Assembly (NCBI GenBank): GCA_050084515.1
Contig: CM114274.1
Span: 9,238,001 to 9,302,000, forward strand
Origin: Blasia pusilla
Lineage: Eukaryota > Marchantiophyta > Marchantiopsida > Blasiales
Reading direction: 5' to 3'
DNA length: 64,000 bases
The notes below the pieces were generated by a model. It was not told the origin of the DNA, ran no database searches, and worked only from the letters and a program-made list of their open reading frames with translations. Numbering within the stretch: the stretch's first letter is position 1; each line of letters starts with the position of its first letter. The position numbers and the translations under genes are program-made. Below, piece after piece: positions 1 through 12,973 of this stretch.

Positions 1-749
1 TGTCGGTGAAGCTGATCTCCGCTCAAAGCTTTCGTGAAGATGTCTGCACGGTTATCCTCTGTTGGACAATAGACTAACTTCAAAACCCCACTCTCGATCA
101 ATTCACGAAAAAAGTGATATTGGATCTCTATGTGATTCGTACGAGCATGAAACACAGGATTATGTGCTATGGAAATGTAATTTTGATTGTCACACCAGAT
201 AACAGTATCATTTTTTGGTGCTTCTCCTATGTCCTCCAATATCCATCTCAACCATACTGCTTCACAAGAAGCATAACAAGCCACCTTGTACTCTGCCTCA
301 GTAGAAGAAAGAGCCACTATAGGTTGCTTCTTGCTGATCCATGACACCACACCTGATCCCACCAAGAAGCAATAACCCAAAATTGATCTTTGAGAATCTG
401 AATCTCTTGCCCAATCCGAGTCACAAAAACCTGTCATTTCCGTCCCTACTCCATAGGTGATGCCGTACTCGATAGTGCCTTTGATGTACTTCAACACACG
501 CATCCCTACCTTCCAATGGTTCTCACGAGGCTTAGTTGAGAACCTACTCAACACTCCCACAGTGAAGCTAATATCTGGTCTAGTGTTACACAAAAATATC
601 AAACTGTCTACAAGCTTTCCGTACAACTTTTCATCTACCAATGGTGAAACATCCTTCATCGAGAGTTTCAACTCTACCTCCATTGGCGAGACTACTGCCT
701 TACACTCGATCATCCCGAATGCCTTCAAGATTTCTCTAGCATACTTCTG
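1..749 (-). pseudogene. Copia copy A connection and RNase H domain (partial)
   Basis: Reading past the stop at 750 the minus strand encodes the linker with a SPMEVEL-like stretch and then Copia RNase H features, including WCDNQ and the HARTNHIEIQYHF block near 100-160, and a final ADIFTKAL motif near position 35. The 3' end, polypurine tract and 3' LTR fall outside the window. This domain removes the RNA template during reverse transcription. Confidence 0.82.
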
Positions 750-1796
750 CTAAGAGAGAAAAATAGAATCTGACTGTTGCCAAATTTCGAGCCCTATAAA
801 GTAGTGCAGAAGACCTAAATCTGACATTTCAAACTCAGATTTCAACACTCCCTTCATTTCCTCTATTTTCTTACTGTGGTCTCTTGTGATGATAAGATCA
901 TCCACATACAAGACTATCAACATATACATCCCATCTTCGCAAAACACATACAAATTTTCTTCTGACGGACTCTTGATGAGACCCTTCTCTCGAAAGAATG
1001 TATCTATTCGTTGATACCATACCCTTGGGGCTTGCTTCAACCCATACAATGCTCGATGAAGTAAACAAACTTTCTCTTCTGATCTGGGTGTCTCAAAATC
1101 TGGTGGTTGAGAAACATATACCTCCTCCTTGAGACTCCCGTTCAAAAAGGCAGACTTCACATCGTATTGATATACAGACCAACGTCTTGTTCCTACAACC
1201 GCTAGAACAATTCGAATGGTTGTCATCCTTGCAGTAGGAGCAAAAGTCTCATAGTAGTCAAAACCTTTGATTTGTGAGCATCCTTGTGCAACCAACCTCG
1301 CTTTGAATTTATCCAATGTACCGTCCGACTTGTACTTGGTCTTGTACATCCACTTGGTGCGTATTATCTTCATGTCCTTTGGCTTTTCAACCAAAGTCCA
1401 AGTTTCATTTCTCTGAATAGCGTCCATCTCCATCTGCATGGCCTCTCTCCATTGAGGATAAGCAAAGGCCTCATCCAAGCATGATGGCTCTTCCACCTTC
1501 AAGACCTCTATCATCAAGGCCATGTTGACGAGATGTGCGGAAGCTCTATTATGCTCCTCTAGTCTCTTGGATCTTCTTGGATGTGTAACAACTTCATCAG
1601 TTGCTGGTGGATTCTTACCATCCAAGAGCTGCTTTATCCACTTAGGGTATGACGACCGTAGTGGAAGAGCAGGGTGCTCTTTGTAATCATCACCAAATTC
1701 TTCTTCTTGATGATCTGGTGTAAACATTGGTGGTGTGCTCTGGTGGATTATCTCTTCGTTTGATGATAATGTGGACGGACCACTGATATTCGCCAC
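750..1796 (-). pseudogene. Copia copy A reverse transcriptase
   Basis: A RVT_2 type reverse transcriptase. WREAMQMEMDAI opens the domain, FKARLVAQG and FAPTARMTTIR follow, and LYVDDLIIT carries the catalytic YVDD. The frame ends in TAG at 750, where the next codons (Gln-Lys-Tyr-Ala) are those usual for the family, so the stop is a probable nonsense mutation. Immediately upstream near 1,800 a further stop separates this block from the integrase. Confidence 0.92.
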
Positions 1797-1994
1797 TTGA
1801 CGAGGCTGTTCCTAGAACACCACATCACAACTCACAAGCATCTTCTTTTCCTCAGGACACCAAAGGCGATAAGCTTTAGACTCATCACGGTATCCCATAA
1901 AGATGCACTTCCTGCTCTTGGACTCCAGCTTGGTCCTGGATGCTTCAGGAATAAGTACAAAGCATTCACTACCAAAAGTCCTGAAATGTTGGAC

Positions 1995-2534
1995 TCATGG
2001 TACCTTATCTGAGTATGATTGATGAGGAGTCATGCCTTGCACTGACTTGGTAGCACTTCTATTTAGAATGTATACGGCAGTATTAACAGCTTCAGCCCAA
2101 AATCCTTCTATCAAATCTTTTGCTTTCATCATACATCTTGCCATCTCCACCACTATACGGTTTTGACGCTCAACAACTCCATTTTGTTGTCGTGTATGTG
2201 CCGTGGTTAACTGTCGCTTGATTCCATGCTCCCCCAAATATTTCTTGAATTCTGTTGATAAGAATTCTCCTCCTCGATCCGTGCGAAGCTTTTGTACCTT
2301 CTTTCCTATCTCATTCTCAACCAGCTTGTACCATACTTTAAATTTTCCAAAAGCACTTACCTTATCACGAAGGAAATACACCCACATCTTCCTACTATAA
2401 TCGTCGACAACTAAAAAGAAGTAGGAAGAACCACCTAATGCCACTGTTCTCATTTTACCACATAGGTCAGCATGTATCAACTCTAGAGGAGCCTTTGCTC
2501 TATTGCTCGACTCTTGTGGAAATGGAAGCTTCAC
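1995..2534 (-). pseudogene. Copia copy A integrase core
   Basis: This is the rve-type integrase catalytic domain: HADLCGKM (first Asp), then TDRGGEF (second Asp) and a QQNGVVERQNR stretch with the catalytic Glu. These are the D,D-35-E residues that join element DNA to the host chromosome. The frame ends at a TGA at about 1,995; the reading continues beyond it, so the stop is probably a point mutation (an Arg codon would become TGA by one transition). Confidence 0.88.
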
Positions 2535-2578
2535 AAGTATCCGACACTCCAGAAATTATTGGTAAATCAGCAACCATG

Positions 2579-2890
2579 CTAGATTTCTGCATGACTTAGT
2601 AAGGGAAAGCTTAGGTGACCAAATCTTTCATGCCACAACTTACTGCTACTAAGATCTGTACCTACACTTATCGTGAAAGCATACAACTCATAGATATTTC
2701 CATGTCGTATACCTTCACCCACTACTTTCCCATTGGCATCCTCAATGACTGCTCCAGTTTTCTTGAAACGAACTTCTAGGTCACGATCACATAATACTGC
2801 CACTGAAATCAAATTTTGCCTCAACTCTGGTACGTATAGTACATCAGTTAACTTCCTAAAGAAATTGTGCCTTTCCCTTCTACACGGCAC
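2579..2890 (-). pseudogene. Copia copy A GAG-pre-integrase region
   Basis: The region encodes the end of the protease and the pre-integrase block, with LWHERFGHLSF supplying the His residues of the integrase N-terminal HHCC zinc finger. Compared with copy B, which retains a CKACMMGK stretch for the two cysteines, copy A has lost roughly 28 bp just downstream (about 2,540-2,560), so the zinc finger is incomplete and the frame changes. Confidence 0.78.
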
Positions 2891-3510
2891 TTTGCATTAT
2901 TCCCAACAGTAACAACGATGGGCTCCTGTAGAGGCTGTAAGGAGCTATACCAATCCTTATGATTGGTCATATGCCTAGATGCTCCACTATCGAGCACCCA
3001 TGCATCTTCACTCTTTGACTTAGTGGAATGTTCTGCCTGTGTGCAAAACACTTCTATTGCTACCCAAACATCTACTTCATGTTCTCCTAGTTCTACACAA
3101 TTTCCAGACTCCTTCTTAGCTCTTAAACAACCGTTCTTCGCATCCTGACTCCTCTTTCTACAATCTTTGATAAGATGACCTAGCTTACCACAATAAAAGC
3201 ATTTGAAGGCTTTTCTTGGAAATTTCTTCTTGATATTTGAACTATAATTCTGATTTCTACCTCTCTGTACATTGGCAATAAATGCTGCATCACTTCCCTC
3301 TCTTGCTTTGAAGCGCATTTCCTCTTCTACCAACATTGTACTAAATTGTTCAAAAGTAAGCGGCATGGGTCTTACTTGAGTATTCAGTGCAGTGACCAAA
3401 CTGTCGTACCTTGGAGGCAAAATCCTTATGCACCGACATGCCAAATCTTCGCTAGACTTTGAAATTCCTACGGACGCCATCTGATCTTGAAGATTCTTGA
3501 TCCTTGTCAA
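2848..3510 (-). pseudogene. Copia copy A gag C-terminus, zinc knuckle and protease
   Basis: The segment holds a CCHC zinc knuckle (CFYCGKLGHLIKDC, nucleic-acid binding) at about residues 103-116, followed by the aspartic protease active site (WVLDSGASRHMT, catalytic Asp in DSG) at about residues 171-182. The frame is lost near 2,850-2,890, where the next open segment begins in another frame; this looks like a small indel and not programmed frameshifting, because most Copia elements use one ORF. Confidence 0.85.
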
Positions 3511-3600
3511 AAATTGCTCCGCGCTTTCTCCTTCTGAAAATTTCTCGGATGTAAGCTGATTCTCCAGATTCTGAATCCGAGTCTTATTCCTCGTTTCATA

Positions 3601-3939
3601 CTAATTCTTCAAAATGTTCCACGCCTCAACAGCAGTGGTTGTATGTTGAATGAGAGTCATGACAGAATCAGTTACATTCATGACAATCGCATATAGAGCA
3701 TCAACGTTTCTGCATCTCCATGCCAACAATACAACAGGATCGATATCCCTAGATGAAAATGAACATGCAGAACTCAAACTAGCTTGTGGATTTGAATCAA
3801 CCCATGTGGCTGTTTCCCAGATCTCAAATGATTCGAAGACAACTCTCATTTTGAACTTCCACAATGTATAGTTAGACCCATCTAATTTCCCTTCACCCAA
3901 CGGAGGAGGGCGAGCACAAACTGACGAAGAAGTAGCCAT
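3601..3939 (-). pseudogene. Copia copy A gag, N-terminal block
   Basis: The start at 3,939 lies about 60 bp after the primer-binding site and encodes the usual Copia capsid beginning, with the motif KLDGSNYTLWKFKMR at about residues 18-32 (UBN2/retrotran_gag type). The frame ends at a TAG just upstream of 3,600; the next gag segment (3,510-2,848) carries on in the same protein context, so the TAG is probably a nonsense mutation and not a true end. A matching block with the same motif is found in copy B at 13,588-14,012. Confidence 0.8.
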
Positions 3940-4000
3940 CTCTCAAGATTTTGTGCAAACACACTATATCGCCAGATACAAAATACTGGAAAACCTACTA

Positions 4001-4011
4001 CTCTGATACCA
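4001..4011 (-). other. tRNA-iMet primer-binding site of Copia copy A
   Basis: The minus strand reads TGGTATCAGAG immediately after the LTR end, the standard match to the 3' end of plant initiator tRNA-Met used to prime Copia minus-strand DNA synthesis. Copy B has a diverged form, TGGTATTAGAGC, at 13,516-13,527. Confidence 0.88.
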
Positions 4012-4425
4012 TGTGAGAAAATAGAAAGTGACAAAATCGCTGAAATCTTTACAAAACTTAGAGATACAAAGTGACCTAGTCCATCCGTGCGCTCACAGAA
4101 GAGCTTCGATGGAACCTGAACATGGAGATAACTCGACATACAAGAATGCGCTACCGTTGCGGCTCTCGACTATTTGACTTCTTGGGAAAACTAGGGTTTT
4201 TAGCTTCTTTTCTTTGTTTCTATTTATAGAAAATTTTTGCACCCCGGCACCCTGATGCAGTATAGGGTTAGATAAACCTAGTAACGCTACTCCTAAAACC
4301 ACCTACGTCATATTACTATGATTCCTTCGACCTCTAAGTCGGAACCATCAATCTAGGCTTCTCCTCATACAAGGGGGCCGATCAGATTAATGGTGCTCAG
4401 AGGAGTGGATGTTGAGAATCCAACA
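4012..4425 (-). repeat. 5' long terminal repeat of Copia copy A
   Basis: On the minus strand the repeat opens with TGTTGGATTCTCAA at 4,425 and ends with TTTTCTCACA at 4,012, so it has the usual TG...CA ends and is 414 bp long. It directly abuts the primer-binding site at 4,001-4,011. The same opening sequence recurs at 12,974, 15,163 and 17,354 in the second copy. The partner 3' LTR is outside the window, so insertion age cannot be judged from LTR divergence here. Confidence 0.88.
4221..4228 (-). promoter_or_regulatory. TATA box inside the copy A LTR
   Basis: The minus strand reads TATAAATA about 200 bp into the LTR, a typical place for the promoter that drives retrotransposon transcription. 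In copy B a TATATAAAG motif lies at about 13,030, so the LTR carries TATA-like sequence in both copies although not at the same offset. Confidence 0.5.
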
Positions 4426-4440
4426 AATGTCTCTCTCAAC

Positions 4441-4491
4441 GACGGGACGAACGGACTCCGATAACGGAACACTAATTGGGTTCGTCCCGTC
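4441..4491. repeat. 12-bp inverted repeat next to the copy A LTR
   Basis: GACGGGACGAAC at 4,441-4,452 and its exact reverse complement at 4,480-4,491 are separated by 27 bp. It lies 16 bp outside the LTR, so it belongs to the flanking DNA. It could be a foldback of an older element. Confidence 0.5.
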
Positions 4492-7400
4492 ATATCAAAT
4501 GCCAGAACAGACAATTGGAAATCCAGAACAGGTATTTTATAGTTCACGGTTATTACCGTGCCTAAAGCACTTCCCGAACCGCCTGACCCTAAAGCCTAGT
4601 CTACGCGGCCTTAAACGCAAGGCCGCGGCTATCTATGACTTTCGAGGGAGGTTAGTTAGATATCGTAGTTGAGTTAACACGAGTGGATTTTGTTTCATAA
4701 TATTAATTTTTATTTTTAAAATTTAAAGTTAATGTAATAAAATATTATTTCTAATGTCCCTACGAAAGCGTAGTTTGGAAAGACGACACATCGAAATGGG
4801 TGCCCGATTTTTCAAGTGGGCATCTGAAGCCTCCCAACTTGGTCGTAATCTGGATTTGAGTAACTTTGTTAATGACTTTAACATGCCCGTGCCCAAAAAT
4901 GTTGTTTTAATAATTTAGAACTAGAGTGCGGCCTAGAATAAAGAAAGAGGCGGCGAGGATGTGGAGAATTGAATATGAAATAATAAGCTTGAGTTATTTT
5001 GGAAGTGAAGTTAATTATAAATGGGATGTGCGAGAGGAGGATATCAGCCCAACGAACGGTTGGGGGAGCATTTTGGTTGTTCCCGATAGATAATTGGAAA
5101 ATTATGAATTGGACATAAAAATTTTAATTCATAAAGAGGCTTTAAGATGCAACATACAAAAAACCTACTTGAATCTAACATGTTATCAACACGAAACCCT
5201 AGAAGCAATTGGAAATTGTTAATCAAATCGTGTGTTACTAGTAACACCGGACTCCTAGTGCATTGGCCCAAGGGCATTGGTATAAGATATGGCAGATGGT
5301 ATTAATGGTGAAATATTTTTTGCATTTATTTTTTATGGGTATACATGGTAAAGCGCAGCGTGTCTGAAGAGAATCTTCGCACTCTATATGGAAGCGAGTA
5401 TTGAATGCGCATTTCGTCATAATTGGAACAAGAGCAAAGCAATGGCTCGATAGATTTAGTGACAAAAGTAGCATATATCTGAAAATAACTGGGCATAGTT
5501 TCATTAATTATTAGCTGAGAATAACTCTTCATGAGAGATTAGATCAGAGTAGTCCAACTCCTATAATATAGTTGTTGAATGTTGCCCAAAGAAATGAAAC
5601 ATAGAGTGAGTGAACGATGCATTCTACAAGCTAATACGCAAGGTTATGCGAAATTAAGGACAAGTAAATGGATTGGGTGCAGATGGCGTGTTTTGAAACA
5701 ACTTGTAGATCAATTAGGCTCAAGCAAAGGATATCAATGAACAAAGATCCACATGTATCAGGTATTGAAATTGTAAAATTGTGCAAATTTCAAAAATTAC
5801 AAGCTGAGTGTCTTAGATCATTGCATGAGTAGCAAAGCTTGAGCATACAAAGACTTTTATGAGTACTCAACTGTGTAAAGTGCCAAAATTAGAACACATG
5901 AAATGCATTTGCAGATGAGTAGTTGAATACATATTATTCCTAGCAACGGAGAAGAGATTGAATGATAGATGCATGAATAGCAATCTTTAGATCATTCTGA
6001 ATGTAGTTATGCACGTTCGCCAATAAATCTGTAAATTGAGATCTTGCATCTTTCAACTATTTCTTAAGCTCATTCAACTCAGGTATATGGGCTCTATTTG
6101 CATCTTGCTCAAGCTGAAGTACATCAGTGAGAAAATTGACTTCACTTGATAGTTGAAGCGAGCGTTCTTCAACCTCATCCAAAGTTGAACAAATGGAGTT
6201 GTAGATGTGATTTAGATCTCCATGAGGATGATGATCCCAATCAGCACCATCACCCGTGTATCTTCTCATTGTCATACCACATCTATATTGAAAATATACA
6301 ATATACAACCATAGGGTGAAGTGGTAAGTAAGAGTAGCAGTGCTTATGACAAATTCCAAATCAAGAGGTAGGAATTCCATCACGAATCTTGATAAATATA
6401 CACTATAGATGCATGAATCGTGAGAAATAAGAATACAACAATGTGTGCATAGTAAAGATAGAGTCAATACGTAAGTATCAAAACTGAAATTGCAATAATT
6501 GTAGACTGTCTAGTCATGGAAATAAATGAAAAGAGCATAGTAATGACCAAGTAAGAAATCCAATTGGAAGTTGAGAAATAGCATCTAGAAATAGAAATAT
6601 GTAGGACGATGTGCATCAAAATAAAAAATGTGGAACCAAAGACCTTACCAAGGATATAGAAAAAATTATTCCAAAGGTGTTAAGGATATTTTGGAAATAG
6701 ACATCAAGTATAGAAAAAGGTTGTGAGAGGAAAATACATCTAGTGTCTTAAGACACGGAGCTGATCAAGCCTGATACCACCAAAAACAAGGTTGAATAAA
6801 CTTGCTGAGGGAAGTCTCTCTTAAATCAACATTCTTAAATGTTAAGATCTCCTTTGAATGCCTGGTGCATACTCCTTGAAAATGCAAGTGAAAATGATGA
6901 ACGAAAAAGTGCAAGTCTAGGAAGTGCAAGAAGCATGAAAGTGGTGGAAAATTCACTTTAAGCTAGAGCATCTTTATTGAGCCTAGAGAACTTAGTGTCC
7001 CAAAGTTGACCCTGGCTAATGGTAGTCTAAATTTGCATGCATGCTACATCATGTTCCAAGAATGAAGGAATCATGCTTAAGTTGTGCATGTACTCGATTT
7101 GGTTATCTGTAGGGAAGATGAAACATGGTTTGAACTCCTTGAGCTGAGCCTACATTTATGATAAAATCATACTAACATAATCAAGGTAGCTTGATGGAAC
7201 CTTCAAATAAGTTGTTAGGTGATGGGAAGCAGCAGAGTGAAAATAATGGGTTGCAAAGGCGTAAATTGTAACATGTGTTGTTGGCTGGTCCTCATGTTGT
7301 TACTTCTTGGCTGAAAGAGCATCAACAATATTGATGGGGTTGTTATCATGCTCATACAAAAGAATCTAGTCACTCTACATTTATTGAGGTGTTGCCATAG

Positions 7401-9900
7401 CGTTGCGCCCCTTGCTAGAGTTACTCCGTGAAGACATATCCGAATATAGACTAAAAGGAGCATGAAGGTAAATTGGAAAGAAAAGTCATGCCTTATTTTC
7501 ACCAAATACAACAAAGTCTATTGGGTTCAAGGTACCCATAATTCTAAGTTGATTGCATCTTCTAACTCAGGATAACATGACATAAGCTAAACCAATTGCA
7601 CAAATTGATCTAACGACAAATACACAATTGCCATTAATAGTTAAGCCTTAACTCTTTCAGGAAGTCATGGGATAGCCTAAGACAAATGGAAAGGTCTTCT
7701 TCATATATTTCTTATTATAGTCATATATGATAGTAGAAAAGTTAGTTCTACTTATTTGTGATGGACTTACCTTAAGACTCAAGAATAATGGCTATATGTA
7801 GTAGTTCATCATCTTCATAAACAAGATTAGACACAAGACCAATAGATCCATCTGTTGCTTGAGACATGAGATTGACATTAGAAGTGAGCATCGCTTGATA
7901 GTTTAGTGCAACATATGGTAGTTGATGAAAGGAATCACCATTTACCTATTTACTGAATTCCTGTTTGGTTAGGTGCATCAAAAATGAGGTTTACTTGGAT
8001 GATGGAAGCATCTCCAAACAACCGTAGAAGGGATAGGAGGTTAAAATTGCAACGTCATTACTATGAGTACAAATTATTGTAGTGTCGGAGTTAATAAAAA
8101 TTTTAGCTTCATCCTCTGATATGAAGCAAGGACCTTGACATTCATCAATCTCCTAAGCCTACTGACTAGGAATAGTAGACGTAATAAGAACTTAGGGACT
8201 TGTGATAGGTGGGATCATCATAATGCCTAACTGATGCACTAGAAGGAAATGTGTCTTTTGAGACTAGACATATCAACTAAATATAGTTTTTCTAGACAAT
8301 ATATGACTATTACAACTAGGTGGACATATGGTCTCAAAGGACAAGTTATAAGGGATCTTAGTTGTAAGAGTTGATGATGTGTTTTGTTGACGTGTCATAT
8401 GACATGGATTATCTTTGAGTATTTCTTGTGCACATTGACAACAATGAACTTTCATATCATTATTTACTTTAGGATGATGTGGAAATCAGGTGGAGATGAT
8501 GTGGCATATCCGTCCATTAATTCATCATAAGTGTGGTTTTTTCAAGTGGTTGAATTTTGGCAAAACAAAAATTGACACGTGGAAATTATCGTATTCCTAT
8601 TTCAACAAAAATAGTAGATTTTGTAATACATCAAACCATAGTGCTCTATTTGTGTCTAAGTGGATCCATCGTGGATTTTGTAGTTGAATTACTATGATCA
8701 CATATAGTTGTGAGGTTTACTCATGGAATTTAAAAGACCAGATACAAATGTATGGTAGTTGAATGATGGTACTAAGCACAATTGTGTTTAGTTATAAATT
8801 CAAGTGGTTTTGGTGAATTCATGTCAATTCATGTTTTCTGTATAGCTCTCATCCTTCAAGGGGCCTAGATTAGTTAAGAAATAATTCTTGCTTTTTTTTT
8901 CAATTAAGAAGACAGATAAACTTGATAGTTGATTCAAAGGGAATTTTTTGTTGTGCACAATAACGTGGTTGCGCTACAAACTAGCGATGAATCATATAGA
9001 TAATGATTCATAATAGAGTTGGAATCAGGAATCAAAATAGCATACAAGCTTTATTCCCAACATATTAGGAGCTGGAAAAACCTAAGTTGTTTAAGATTGA
9101 GCTAATGATCTCATACATCTGCAAACAACTAGTAACTAGTAGAGCTAACTCACAAGTGAAACAAAATGCCTAGACTATTCCTTCACTTTCCTCAACCTAC
9201 AATTTTCATCTAGATATAAATTTTTTGCGGTCAGATGCAACTAAGTCTTCTTCATAGAGCGCTCAAGCCACAAAATAACGCTCCCTTTGGCATCTCCAAG
9301 AAGTAACCGCGGAGGATCGTCAACATGGTTGGGAATAGGCAATGGGAATAATTTCATCTACCACTATTAGAAGGTCCACCTTTACATAACCTAGTGGGAT
9401 GCCTGCACCATGATATTTATCACGCCCTGCCAAACCAGAGATAATACCAGACCCTACATGCTCATTGGAATTCCTAACCTATCTCAAGAGGACATGATCT
9501 CCCTCCGCAATGTGCAATCACCATCAATGAATACTTAATATATACACAACTCTTCAAAATGAACATAATATAGCCCATCTCAAACCCAAGTAATATTTTA
9601 CAATCTTATACCTTTGTAAAATCTCCACCCACTTGGAGGAATATTGGATTGGAAAGTGGGCTCTCTTGTCACTTTCTACAATGCAAAAGTATTGGCTCAG
9701 AATCAATGATATAAAGGCTACCACAAACCAATTGCAACACCCACATAGAATTAAGAAGTACCAAGGAAATGAAATAGCTTGATTATAAAAAAGCAAAGTT
9801 TTGAATTCAAAAGACTTACAAAAATTTCTCCTCGAGTAAGGCTTGACTTTTTGTGAACCTTTTTCAAGGGAGGAAGTTTGGTGGTTCCACTTTCAAGATT
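4492..9900. other. AT-rich intergenic stretch without a recognisable gene
   Basis: No ORF here shows a family motif. The longest is a minus-strand frame at 6,057-6,467 (136 codons) whose second half, from an internal Met in MTMRRYTGDG, is hydrophilic and could form a coiled coil; it has no visible promoter or partner exons and may be chance. A short palindrome, CGCGGCCTT/AAGGCCGCG, lies at 4,604-4,627. Otherwise I see nothing. Confidence 0.5.
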
Positions 9901-10377
9901 TTATGTGATTGTCAAATTCACTCGATTTGAAATCTCTTCCAAAGAAGTGGGAACTTCAGCACTAGGTTTAGTTTTCTCCCCAAAGATATCTGACTTCAAT
10001 TCGATGTCAACCTCCAAAATTTTTGCTTTCTCTATAATATTAGCATAAGTGTTGTTGGTAGCATGAGTGGATAAGGGAATAGGAAGATCTAAACTACTTG
10101 GTCGAGAGGTAATCACTGTTTTCGGAGTTGACATTAGACCAGATTTGGCTATAGTAATCCCTTCAGAGCATTGAGAGGAAGGTTTTGGTTTTGGATCCTT
10201 AACTGAAATAACAAGCTTATCAAAGGAGGGAGCATTCTCATCTTCCTTCCTTAGACCTGATATCAACTCAACCACTATTTTCTCAATGGAAGTTAGGGAT
10301 GACTTGATTGAAGCAAGCTCCTCCTCTGTTGTAATTCTATCATTACATACACACAAATAGGAACAAGAAGGTAACAA
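9901..10377 (-). CDS. Unassigned ORF, 158 codons
   Basis: I do not recognise this reading frame. It is rich in Ser, Thr, Glu, Lys and Pro, has an N-terminal stretch that could be helical (EEELASIKSSLTSIEKIVVEL) and no membrane segment after the first 12 residues. It is the longest frame in its neighbourhood and lies in AT-rich repeat-like DNA. It may be a decayed transposon gag or an exon fragment; no splice sites were convincing. Confidence 0.2.
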   Translation of the reverse strand: MLPSCSYLCVCNDRITTEEELASIKSSLTSIEKIVVELISGLRKEDENAPSFDKLVISVKDPKPKPSSQCSEGITIAKSGLMSTPKTVITSRPSSLDLPIPLSTHATNNTYANIIEKAKILEVDIELKSDIFGEKTKPSAEVPTSLEEISNRVNLTIT

Positions 10378-12973
10378 AAATTGTAAATCATACCAATTGA
10401 TTGACTATCCCTTTGTTTCCAATTCTCCCCATGCAATTTCTATTCTCTGGATCCACCTAGAACCTATTCATTTTCATTCTCTCTGATATTTTCTTACCAG
10501 TCTCTCATAGCCTATATGCTTTCAAGCTGTCCCAAACACTATCATCCACATCTGATGGTGTCTTGGTATCTCTCTTGGATCCAAATTGCTTCCATAATTC
10601 CTTCAAGCGAGACCTCTCTCGTTTCATAATGCTGGCAATTGTCCCTTCAAGAAATTTTCACTAAGTTTAAATTGACCATACTCCCACTTTTGTTCCAAAT
10701 ATTTCTTCAATGTTCATATGTCAGACTCAGATTTCCTACGGATATCCGGGATGCTCAAATCCAGTTGATGTAAGACAAGGCCCTTCAAGACATCATGCCA
10801 ATTATTTTTACCGTCGCATCCTTAAACGATCTCCCCATGTGATGTTATCTCCATTCTCGACTTCTTCCCTTGAGACACATGGGATGTTCTCATTATCCAT
10901 CGGATCCCGTTGATCAAAATTGTGAAAAGCTTCACTTATCATCCTACTCACATCCATATCTTGGTCTATATAAAGAAGGGTTCTTCTACAGTTCCTGGAC
11001 CTTGTGTGCATTGATTGGTAGGACATTCTTGATTCCTATATGATTTCAGATCCTCGGCCCCCTTCCACTTGTCATCAGATGAGTCATAATCTATGTGGTT
11101 TCTCCATATTCTCAAAGGAGGATACCCTTGGAATTTAATGATTTTTTTCTAAAAATACCAGTGATTTTACTTTGATTTCAATGTATTATTAAACCTTTAA
11201 TGTTATGAGAGGAGCCCAAAGTTAGAAGTTGCTAACCTTACTGTAGGCTATATATATTGTAGAGTTCCTTTTGCATCAAATCCAATAGATATACATGCAT
11301 TTACAAAAATATTGCGGGATAAGGCAAAGAAAATGACGTGTATTTTGTATAGAGAAATTGGAAATTCAAAACAAAGAAAGGAGAATTTTCCAAAGGATAC
11401 GTAAGAGGAGGAAGTGTGTCTTGCAATATGACTTGGGATGTGCTCATGTTATTATCGAAATTCAAGATGATGCAAATTCCCAATTGAGACTCTAATTCAA
11501 AATATCATAAGATAAAAAATTTACTATAGTTTCATTGTCTTGCTTCTGACTTTTATTCATTCATTTTTTAGAGTCAAATTAAACTTACCATGTTTCTTTT
11601 CTTATTTGTTGGTTATTTTTTCAATGACACTTACAATTTTCCTTTTAGGTCTTTGAGTGAGGTTGATACCATGGATGATCCTAATTATGATACACATTCT
11701 TGTACATATCCTTCATGCGAGGATACATATTCTCAAGGGAATGGGATTGAGGTACCTAATAGGAAAGTTATTAACGAGAAGATGAATATTATTGGAGATC
11801 TAGAATATGAAGTTCTCAAGCATACTTCTACACTTTAACGTATTGAGATACCCACTTTTGTACCTGCAAGAATTGAGAACATACCTTCTACACTTTGTGG
11901 AGTTTATAAAGAAAGAAAGTGGAGTTATGGGAATAACTTTGAAAATTTGTTAGATATTGGCTAATATTGGGAGGATTTTGAAAGTGAATAATTTCCTCAA
12001 TTTTGCACAAAATTTCAAGAAAGTATTGTAAGAAAACTTGGGATGCCATAAATGGTAAGTCAAGGAACGGGTCGTTTCACTCTTGGAAATATAACCGAGG
12101 TATGTCCTTCATGTTTTGCTTAGATGAATAAGTTTCATGAGACATGAAAAGATGAAGGCCACAAGGTTTTGCAACTCACCTTTTGGTATATGCTACAAAC
12201 ATGGAAAAATACAACTTCCCTTCTTGAAAAAAAGACTCCCTTGTTCTAAAAATCATTGATTTTAGCTATTGGTCCTTAAAGAGTCAAAGTCTTCACTTTC
12301 CTACCCATCACAATGTCCATATCATTCTAAAGGGTCGTAGATTTTGCTCCCAGTTGATGGGTGGCTAGAACATGTCAAGTGATAGATATTTTTTTTTTCA
12401 ATGTGATAGTTGTAATTATGTAGAACACAACTTTTGTTCTAAATTCATCACTTGTTGTTTTATAAGTTCAAAAGATGGTGTGAAGAAGTTGCAAAGGCAA
12501 ATAAGCTAGTGTGGTCTTGAGGATTTATGACTTACCATTGGGTTATGAAGTTGCAACAAATTTTCCAAACAATGGAAGTGATTGTATTGATTATTATGAT
12601 ATTAATATATTATTATGTAATTATATGGATAGGATGCAACATGTACATTAGGCCTAAATGAAGCATATTTTGATTGCACTTTGTTTTGTTATTTTTCTGA
12701 AGTGAAGTGGGGTTGCATTTTGGAATCTATTTGGTTGTTTTCTTGAAACTAAAACAAGTAGAGCTACAAGTGATAATATACGAGTGGAGGATAGAGATGC
12801 AAATTTTCTAACAACTTCTTGAAGGAGGACAGAGTTGATGGTGGTATGCATGAAGAGAACATGAGGATGGATAAAAAAAATTTATAACCTTGCAATTTCC
12901 TCATCTTGAGCGTAGACACGAATCGGAGTTGAGGATGAGAAAGCAATTATTATAATTTGGTCATCTTTATTAA
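10378..12973. other. AT-rich stretch with short unassigned frames
   Basis: Two short frames stand out weakly: minus 10,808-11,026 (72 codons, hydrophilic) and plus 11,590-11,838 (82 codons, starting hydrophobic). Reading on from the second through several stops to about 12,650 gives patches of coding-like sequence, which suggests a decayed gene or transposon, but no motif is clear. Nothing else was found. Confidence 0.35.

Larger units (their letters stand above)
1..4425 (-). mobile_element. Ty1/Copia LTR retrotransposon, copy A (5' LTR to RNase H)
   Basis: Read on the minus strand the order is 5' LTR, primer-binding site, gag, CCHC zinc knuckle, protease, integrase, reverse transcriptase, RNase H. 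Integrase before reverse transcriptase is the Copia order. The 3' LTR and the polypurine tract lie beyond position 1. Stop codons and frameshifts break the single long ORF expected of an active element: a stop just after the gag N-terminal block (about 3,600), a frame change near 2,880, a deletion with frame change near 2,550, stops near 1,995 and 1,800, and a stop at 750. The copy therefore looks unable to move by itself. It is the better preserved of two relatives in the window and served as the guide for reading copy B at 12,974-17,367. Confidence 0.93.
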
